In this document: positions 59,366-64,000 of the stretch, in pieces | Position numbering within the stretch: position 1 is the stretch's first letter | How the letters are laid out: every line of letters begins with the position of its first letter | Assembly: GCA_030263715.1 (NCBI GenBank) | Contig: SZPM01000006.1 | Coordinates: 62,001 to 126,000, forward strand | DNA length: 64,000 nt | Origin: ATM1 sp003577165 | Lineage (GTDB): Bacteria; Armatimonadota; Fimbriimonadia; Fimbriimonadales; ATM1 | Direction of reading: 5' to 3' | Translations under genes and position numbers: made by a program | The notes under the pieces: model-generated | Databases searched by the model: none | What the model saw: only the letters and a program-made list of their open reading frames with translations | What the model was told of the DNA's origin: nothing

Positions 59366-60088
59366 GTGAGCCGCCGTTGGGCCATCTCCCCCTGGGAACC
59401 TGTGTCTCGGCTCCGCAACGTCCTGATTCTGGAGTGCGGAGAGCCGCTTGTGGATTACCTTGCCCTCTGCCCGCGGCTCCTCGTGGCGCGCCCGCGGTGG
59501 CGCTACACCCGGCTCACCCTCGCCCGCGAAACCGTGGCGAGGGCCCTCGTCCAGGCCTCAGAGCGGCTTCCGGCCGGCATCCGGCTGGCAGTCGTCGAGG
59601 GCTGGCGCCCTCCCCACATTCAGCGCAGGATGCATCTTGCCGCCCTCGCCCGGTGGAGGGAACGCCACCCAGACTGGAGCGAAACCCAGGTGAAAAGGGT
59701 CGCGAACCGGTTCACTGCGCCTCCCCACCCCAAGGTGCCGCCGCCTCACACGACGGGCGGGGCGGTGGACGTCCTCCTGGTGGACGAGTCCGGTCAGGAA
59801 CTGGACATGATCTCTCCCTTCGCCTACCGAGATTCGAGGGCGTATCCGACCCACGCGCAAGGCCTCTCACCAATCGCCCAAAGGAACCGAGCCATCCTCT
59901 TCGAGGCAATGTCCTCCACAGGGTTGACGAACTATCCGAGCGAGTACTGGCACTGGAGTTACGGCGACCAAGGTTGGGCCTACCGGGGCCAGCACCCTCA
60001 CGCGATCTTCGGACCGATCCAACCCCCCGACTGGTTACCGGACCCGCAGGAAGCCATCGAGGCGCCCCTCGAATGGGTCAACGAGTAG
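59366..60088 (+). CDS. VanX-like D-alanyl-D-alanine dipeptidase (M15D)
   Basis: A 240-residue metallopeptidase. The zinc ligands are visible: His128 and Asp135 in PHTTGGAVD and His196 in EYWHW, with catalytic Glu193; the transition-state Arg is in EGWRPP. VanX-type enzymes split D-Ala-D-Ala; in non-resistant bacteria they are thought to recycle cell-wall peptides. No signal peptide is visible, so it acts in the cytoplasm. GTG 59366 lacks a clear Shine-Dalgarno. It starts the run that continues with folK 21 nt later. Confidence 0.9.
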   Translation: MSRRWAISPWEPVSRLRNVLILECGEPLVDYLALCPRLLVARPRWRYTRLTLARETVARALVQASERLPAGIRLAVVEGWRPPHIQRRMHLAALARWRERHPDWSETQVKRVANRFTAPPHPKVPPPHTTGGAVDVLLVDESGQELDMISPFAYRDSRAYPTHAQGLSPIAQRNRAILFEAMSSTGLTNYPSEYWHWSYGDQGWAYRGQHPHAIFGPIQPPDWLPDPQEAIEAPLEWVNE

Positions 60089-60109
60089 CGTCGGTAAACT
60101 CGTTGGGCG

Positions 60110-60628
60110 ATGTTGGCGTACCTCGGCCTGGGCAGCAACCTCGGAAGTCGCCTCTCGAATCTGCAGGCAGCGGTCAACTTCCTGGACCTCCGAGCAGGCC
60201 GTGTGCTGCGGGTTTCGAGCGTATATGAAACGGAGCCGATGTACGTCGTCGACCAGCCCTCCTTTCTCAACGCCGCCGCGGAACTTTCGACGGACCTTCA
60301 TCCGGAGCGCCTCCTGGAAACCGTCAAGGCGATTGAAGCCGAAATCGGCAGGCAGCCGCGTGAACGATACGGGCCGCGTGAAGTGGACATTGACCTCCTC
60401 GTGATGCTCGACTGCGAGAACTCCGTCGTTCGCGTTCAGTCCGATCGCCTTACCCTTCCTCATCCGCATATCGCCGAACGAGTGTTCGTCTTGCAGCCCC
60501 TGTCCGAACTCGGGGACATCCCTATCAACGCTGCCGGCGACACAGCGCATTCAGCCCTGAATCTCTGCTCGAAGGAATTCAGCATCCGCAGGCACGAAGA
60601 TGGTGTACTTTCGATACACAGCGATTGA
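60110..60628 (+). CDS. folK: 2-amino-4-hydroxy-6-hydroxymethyldihydropteridine pyrophosphokinase
   Basis: Transfers pyrophosphate to the folate pterin precursor. Motifs: GLGSNLGSRLSNL (residues 6-18), SSVYETEPMY, and the ATP/Mg loop RYGPREVDIDLL, then LPHPHIAERVFVLQPL. The usual length is 150-175; this one has 172. Its 3' end overlaps the first GspF gene by 29 nt. It is an isolated folate gene within what looks like a secretion/pilus operon. Confidence 0.95.
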   Translation: MLAYLGLGSNLGSRLSNLQAAVNFLDLRAGRVLRVSSVYETEPMYVVDQPSFLNAAAELSTDLHPERLLETVKAIEAEIGRQPRERYGPREVDIDLLVMLDCENSVVRVQSDRLTLPHPHIAERVFVLQPLSELGDIPINAAGDTAHSALNLCSKEFSIRRHEDGVLSIHSD

Positions 60629-61820
60629 CGCGAACGGAAAGCGACTGGATGGAACCATTCGCGCGCGTTCCGAATCGGAAGCCAAGGGCGAACTGGCTGC
60701 GAGAGGCTTCACTCAAGTTCAACTCGCGGGCCGTGAACGGGACGGCAGCTCGACCTCTAGCGCCCCCCCCGTCGTCTATGTTCGCACCGCCAGGACACGC
60801 GACTCGGATCTCTTCTTCCTGTTCTCTCAAGCAGCCTCTCTGATCAAGGCGGGCTTCAATCCGTTCGACGCATTCGAACAGCTTTCGAATCGAGTTCATC
60901 ACAAAGACCTTCGACGAGCCTGTCGAGAGATCTCCGAAGCCGCCAACGAAGGCCGTCGAATCAGCGACGTCATGCAGGCGTACATTGACCTCTTTCCCTA
61001 CAATGCCGTTGCGATGGTCCGAGCAGGCGAGTACGGCGGATTCCTCGAAGAGGCGTTCGAGCGCTTGGCAGATCACTATGCGGACTCGACTGCCTTCAAG
61101 AGGTGGTTCTGGATCACGCGGCTCGCCACTTGGCAAGGTTTGATTGGTCTTGCTCTCGCAACTCCTGTGCCCATTGCGTTCTGGACAGGGCTCTTCGCCG
61201 GAAACGCATCGTCGCTCTGGTCGCGGTACTTCAGCATTCTGTTTCAGTACACCCTCCCCATCGGGGGGGCGATCTTCCTGCTGTACTACATCATTCGGTC
61301 CATGTTGCTCCGGCCCGAAATGACCGCGTTCCGGCATCGGTTCATCCTCCGCTGCCCTTATGGCATCGGCTCTCGGGCGAGATCGGAATCCCTGGAGACC
61401 TTCTTGTGGACCCTGGCGCGACTGAGCCGGGGAGGCGTCGCCCCTGGAACGAGTTGGACGCTCGCGGCAGCCAGCGTCCCCAACGCTGCGATGGCGCAAA
61501 ACCTCGTGGCGGCCGGCGAGAGCCTCGGCGCAGAACGGCCCCTATCCTTGGCTTTCTCCCAGACGAAGTTCTTTCCCACAGACTATGACGCCCTCATCCG
61601 AACGGCGGAACAGACGGGCGACATCGTGGCCACCCTCGAGCGCATGCATTCGATGACGACGGAGGAATTTGATCAAAGTCGGCTGAAAGCGGCGGCCGGA
61701 CTTGCGTCTATAGGATGTCTCATACTGGTTTTGGGATCGGGTGCGATGATGATCTACCTCGTGCATGGCTGCTACTCAGGAATGCCCGAGAAGATCGATA
61801 CCTGGATGGAGAGTCCTTAG
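60600..61820 (+). CDS. GspF/PilC-family inner-membrane protein (first of a tandem pair)
   Basis: A 406-residue platform protein of type II secretion or type IV pili. The start MVYFRYTAIDANGKRLDG is the family's N-terminal domain. Two GspF domains follow: around residues 70-195 (SLIKAGFNPFDAFEQLS, MVRAGEYGGFLEEAFERLADHY) and around 265-395 (RTAEQTGDIVATLERM). Three membrane segments lie near 175, 215 and 380. The second domain is divergent and its first helix has lost the typical LxxGVPLxxAL pattern. C8 (Pro-Pro) and G7 (Gly-Gly) tracts lie at 60764 and 61263. Confidence 0.88.
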   Translation: MVYFRYTAIDANGKRLDGTIRARSESEAKGELAARGFTQVQLAGRERDGSSTSSAPPVVYVRTARTRDSDLFFLFSQAASLIKAGFNPFDAFEQLSNRVHHKDLRRACREISEAANEGRRISDVMQAYIDLFPYNAVAMVRAGEYGGFLEEAFERLADHYADSTAFKRWFWITRLATWQGLIGLALATPVPIAFWTGLFAGNASSLWSRYFSILFQYTLPIGGAIFLLYYIIRSMLLRPEMTAFRHRFILRCPYGIGSRARSESLETFLWTLARLSRGGVAPGTSWTLAAASVPNAAMAQNLVAAGESLGAERPLSLAFSQTKFFPTDYDALIRTAEQTGDIVATLERMHSMTTEEFDQSRLKAAAGLASIGCLILVLGSGAMMIYLVHGCYSGMPEKIDTWMESP

Positions 61821-61824
61821 AAAA

Positions 61825-63030
61825 GTGAGCGGAAAACTCTTCACATACGTTGCTGTGGATCAGCAGGGCATGCGCAAGACGGGCGTCATCGACGCTCTCT
61901 CGGAGCGACAGGCCCGGGACCGGCTGGCTGGTCAGGGCTTACTCGTCGAGGCGCTCCAAGAAGGACAGGCCTCGACGGCGGAAAGGTCCGTCCTCATCAA
62001 GCACGTAGCCGCGCCGCTCTTCATGAGGGTCAACCTGGAGGCCCTCCAGAGGTTCTTCGCCCAACTCCACTCGATGCACAAAGCGGGCGTTCCGCTGGTT
62101 CAGAGCCTGGACACCCTGGCGGAGTCCGAACGGCATGTGAATCTGCGAGGGATCATCCGGGACATTCGGGCGCATGTGTTAGAGGGCAAGCCCATGTCCG
62201 AAGCGATGGAGAAGTACCCCGAGGTCTTCACACCGCTCATCATCAGCTTGATTCGTGTGGGCGAACACGGCGGTGTCTTAGAGTCGAGCCTGAAACAAGT
62301 CAGCGAGTATCTTCGCAAGGAGATTCGACTTCGCAACAAGATCAAAACTGCCACGTTCTATCCCAAGTTGCTGCTGTTCATGCTGATCGCTCTCCCGCTC
62401 GCGACGAATTTCATCATCGAGATCATCGCATCGAAAACAGGCGGGCCGCGCTTCACCATCATGTCGATCGTCGACAGCACGATCTTCTGGTCGTGTGTCG
62501 GCCTCGCGATCTTTTTCTGGTGGCTATTCCCCCTCGCCCTCCAGATGCCGGGCATCCGACAGGCATGGGATTCGATGCTGTTAAGGCTGCCCTACATAGG
62601 TGGGACCGTCAAGATGATCGCGATGGCGAAGTTCAGCAGAGCGATGTCGGCCCTTTACGGTGGGGGGGTTCCGATCGCTCAATCGGTCGAGATGTCGGCC
62701 GCGGCCTGCGGCAACACGGCGGTCGGCGCGAAGATCGTCCCAGCGTCGCTGAGGATTCAAAGCGGCGAAGGCATCGGCAGTTCCCTCGCTTCGACCGGAG
62801 CCTTTACGCGAGTCGTTCTGGACATGGCGTACACAGGCGAACGCACGGGAAACCTCGAAGTGATGTTCGACAGCGTGGCGGAGCAGTATGAGGACGAGGC
62901 GGATGTCCGCATGGAGAAGATGGTTAAGATCATGCCGGTCGTGCTGATCGTGATTGCAGGAGTCGTTGTCGCCATCATCGTTGCCAACTTCTTTCTCAAC
63001 TACTTCAACACCCTCCTCAATTCGTCCTGA
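61825..63030 (+). CDS. GspF/PilC-family inner-membrane protein (second of a tandem pair)
   Basis: A 401-residue paralogue 4 nt after the first. GTG 61825 has GGAGAG about 11 nt upstream. It keeps the canonical motifs in both halves: FAQLHSMHKAGVPLVQSLDTL and IRVGEHGGVLESSLKQVSEYL in the first, and ALYGGGVPIAQSVEMSA and YTGERTGNLEVMFDSVAEQYE in the second. Three membrane segments are at about 175, 220 and 370. It is closer to GspF/PilC consensus than its neighbour, so it is likely the functional platform and the first may be a heteromeric partner. The stop overlaps the DnaJ-like gene as TGATG. Confidence 0.9.
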   Translation: MSGKLFTYVAVDQQGMRKTGVIDALSERQARDRLAGQGLLVEALQEGQASTAERSVLIKHVAAPLFMRVNLEALQRFFAQLHSMHKAGVPLVQSLDTLAESERHVNLRGIIRDIRAHVLEGKPMSEAMEKYPEVFTPLIISLIRVGEHGGVLESSLKQVSEYLRKEIRLRNKIKTATFYPKLLLFMLIALPLATNFIIEIIASKTGGPRFTIMSIVDSTIFWSCVGLAIFFWWLFPLALQMPGIRQAWDSMLLRLPYIGGTVKMIAMAKFSRAMSALYGGGVPIAQSVEMSAAACGNTAVGAKIVPASLRIQSGEGIGSSLASTGAFTRVVLDMAYTGERTGNLEVMFDSVAEQYEDEADVRMEKMVKIMPVVLIVIAGVVVAIIVANFFLNYFNTLLNSS

Positions 63031-64000
63031 TGCAGCCGACACACTACGAAGTGCTCGGCGTCGCGGAGGCCGCTTCCGGCGACGAAATCCGTCGCGCTTA
63101 CAGGCGGCTCGTGCTGGAATACCATCCGGATCGAAATCGTTCGGCTGACGCAGCGCATCGGTTTCACCAAGTAACTCAGTCCTATCAAGTTTTATCCGAT
63201 CCGGAGAGAAGAGCGAACTACGACTCGATGCTCCGACTGCAGCGCAGAACTCGGGAATCCTCTCGCTCGACGGCCGGCCCGACAACCTCAAAAGGCGAAA
63301 CCTCGTCGCCGGGCGCCTCATCCCGATCGCGGACGGCCGACATCGCAAACGCGCTCGGCGAGGCGGCACGATACTTCGCACAAGGAAAGTACGGGCTCGC
63401 CGAGTCCGCTGCGCGACGCGTGCTTCAACTCTCACCCAAAGAAGCCATGGCGCACGCGATCCTCGGCGACATCGCCAGCATCCAGCAGCGGATGGACATC
63501 GCGCTCAAGCATTACGCCTTCGCCATGCAACTCGAACCAAACAACGAAGCGTTCCGACGTCGTTACGACCAGATATTCCGCCAGTTTGGAAAAGTCGGAG
63601 ACCACGGCCGAGCGGAGCCTTCGAGAAGTGGCAACAAAGCGATCGTAGTCGCCGGCATCGTCACAGGCCTCAGCCTCCTGTACCTCATGGTCGCGCGAGA
63701 GGCGCCCCTGGGAACGGGTCTGGTGATGATTAGCACCTGGACCCTCGGTCTCGTGAGTCTGATGTTCATCACGGGCATGGGAGTTGGAGCGGCTCTTTCA
63801 CTCACACACTCCGTGGACACGTTTCAGAGCGTCGTTCGAGGTTCGTCGGGCCGCCCGTCGCTCGGCCTCCTTTGGATGGTCCTCGGGTTCATCGCGTTCT
63901 GGGTGGCCACTCTTGTGTATTTCGCCGCGGGCGTGCTGCGAAACTCATTCTCGTACAGCGTGAGCCGCGCGTTCGGCATCACCGCGGGTCTCGTCCTCTC
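63030..64000 (+). CDS. DnaJ-domain protein with TPR and membrane segments, partial
   Basis: Runs off the right edge; 323 residues are visible. A J-domain occupies residues 5-68 with the HPD motif at His32-Pro33-Asp34 (LEYHPDRNRS). A Ser/Thr/Pro-rich linker follows, then two TPR-like helices (AARYFAQGKYGLAESAARRVL, given as residues 110-130, and MDIALKHYAFAMQLEP). After residue 200 come at least three hydrophobic segments. It probably recruits Hsp70 to the membrane; the tandem GspF genes upstream suggest a role in assembling an envelope machine. ATG overlaps the preceding TGA by one base. Confidence 0.85.
   Translation, partial: MQPTHYEVLGVAEAASGDEIRRAYRRLVLEYHPDRNRSADAAHRFHQVTQSYQVLSDPERRANYDSMLRLQRRTRESSRSTAGPTTSKGETSSPGASSRSRTADIANALGEAARYFAQGKYGLAESAARRVLQLSPKEAMAHAILGDIASIQQRMDIALKHYAFAMQLEPNNEAFRRRYDQIFRQFGKVGDHGRAEPSRSGNKAIVVAGIVTGLSLLYLMVAREAPLGTGLVMISTWTLGLVSLMFITGMGVGAALSLTHSVDTFQSVVRGSSGRPSLGLLWMVLGFIAFWVATLVYFAAGVLRNSFSYSVSRAFGITAGLVL

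Noticed and set aside
1..64000. Integrated mobile element or prophage
   Set aside because: No integrase, transposase, terminal repeats or duplication beside the tRNA-Gln gene were found; gene density and base composition look even.

Overview
The window is one dense chromosomal stretch of a diderm bacterium with roughly 60% G+C. It carries about 56 protein genes and one tRNA, has no gap over 300 bases, and shows no phage, IS or CRISPR. Paired DUF1592/DUF1552 genes, a DUF4127 protein, GH109 and GH116 enzymes, a PEP-CTERM protein, WG repeats, FliS and a TolC-type outer-membrane protein suggest an Armatimonadota (Fimbriimonadia-like) genome. That placement is an inference from gene content; Planctomycetota-like bacteria remain possible.

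Layout, left to right. 1-6963: a truncated S41 protease, two secreted or hypothetical proteins, a lipoprotein, a DASS anion transporter and a WG-repeat lipoprotein. 6973-13414 (minus strand): mutS-priA-def-fmt. 13486-16901 (plus): a PF04020 membrane protein, membrane-anchored yvcK, gmk and coaBC, all overlapping. 16898-21697 (minus): tolC-like gene, MacB-type ATPase, fliS, fliT-like gene, homocysteine S-methyltransferase and an EEP-family phosphodiesterase. 21832-22341 (plus): a thioredoxin-like gene with an in-frame TGA exactly at the first redox cysteine, so a likely selenoprotein. 22408-26651 (minus): nucleoside-type ABC transporter plus a beta-hydroxyacid dehydrogenase. 26741-30438 (plus): DUF1592/DUF1552 pair. 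30435-33984: copper operon (ArsR-type repressor, copZ, copA) with a divergent secreted YHS-like protein. 34150-38616 (plus): an 831-residue unknown protein, an Lgt-like protein and an alpha-oxoamine synthase. 38633-41795 (minus): small secreted protein, MFS transporter and pyrG. 41866-47374 (plus): aldo/keto reductase, arsR-arsM and a Tat-exported GH116. 47409-51682 (minus): rhodanese-methyltransferase, sialate O-acetylesterase, GH109 and tRNA-Gln. 51740-52843 (plus): Xaa-Pro peptidase. 52980-55718 (minus): PEP-CTERM protein, RNase III and aspartate-type aminotransferase. 55754-57708 (plus): FecCD permease and purC. 57694-59301 (minus): DUF4127 protein. 59366-64000 (plus): VanX-like dipeptidase, folK, two GspF/PilC proteins and a truncated DnaJ-domain protein.

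The main themes are genome maintenance and translation start and maturation (mutS, priA, fmt, def, rnc), metal and metalloid handling (two ArsR-type repressors, each with a perfect inverted repeat of 6-bp spacing in front), and glycan degradation in the periplasm (GH116, GH109, sialate esterase). Genes are tightly packed: most operon junctions are 1-4 base overlaps, and several convergent pairs overlap at their stop codons.

The most unusual observation is the candidate selenoprotein at 21832-22341, with a UGGC redox motif and a bacterial SECIS-like hairpin right after the UGA. Other points of note are probable non-canonical start codons (CTG for the TolC-like gene, possibly ATC for rnc) and many G7-G9 tracts read as Gly-Gly, two of them inside mutS.
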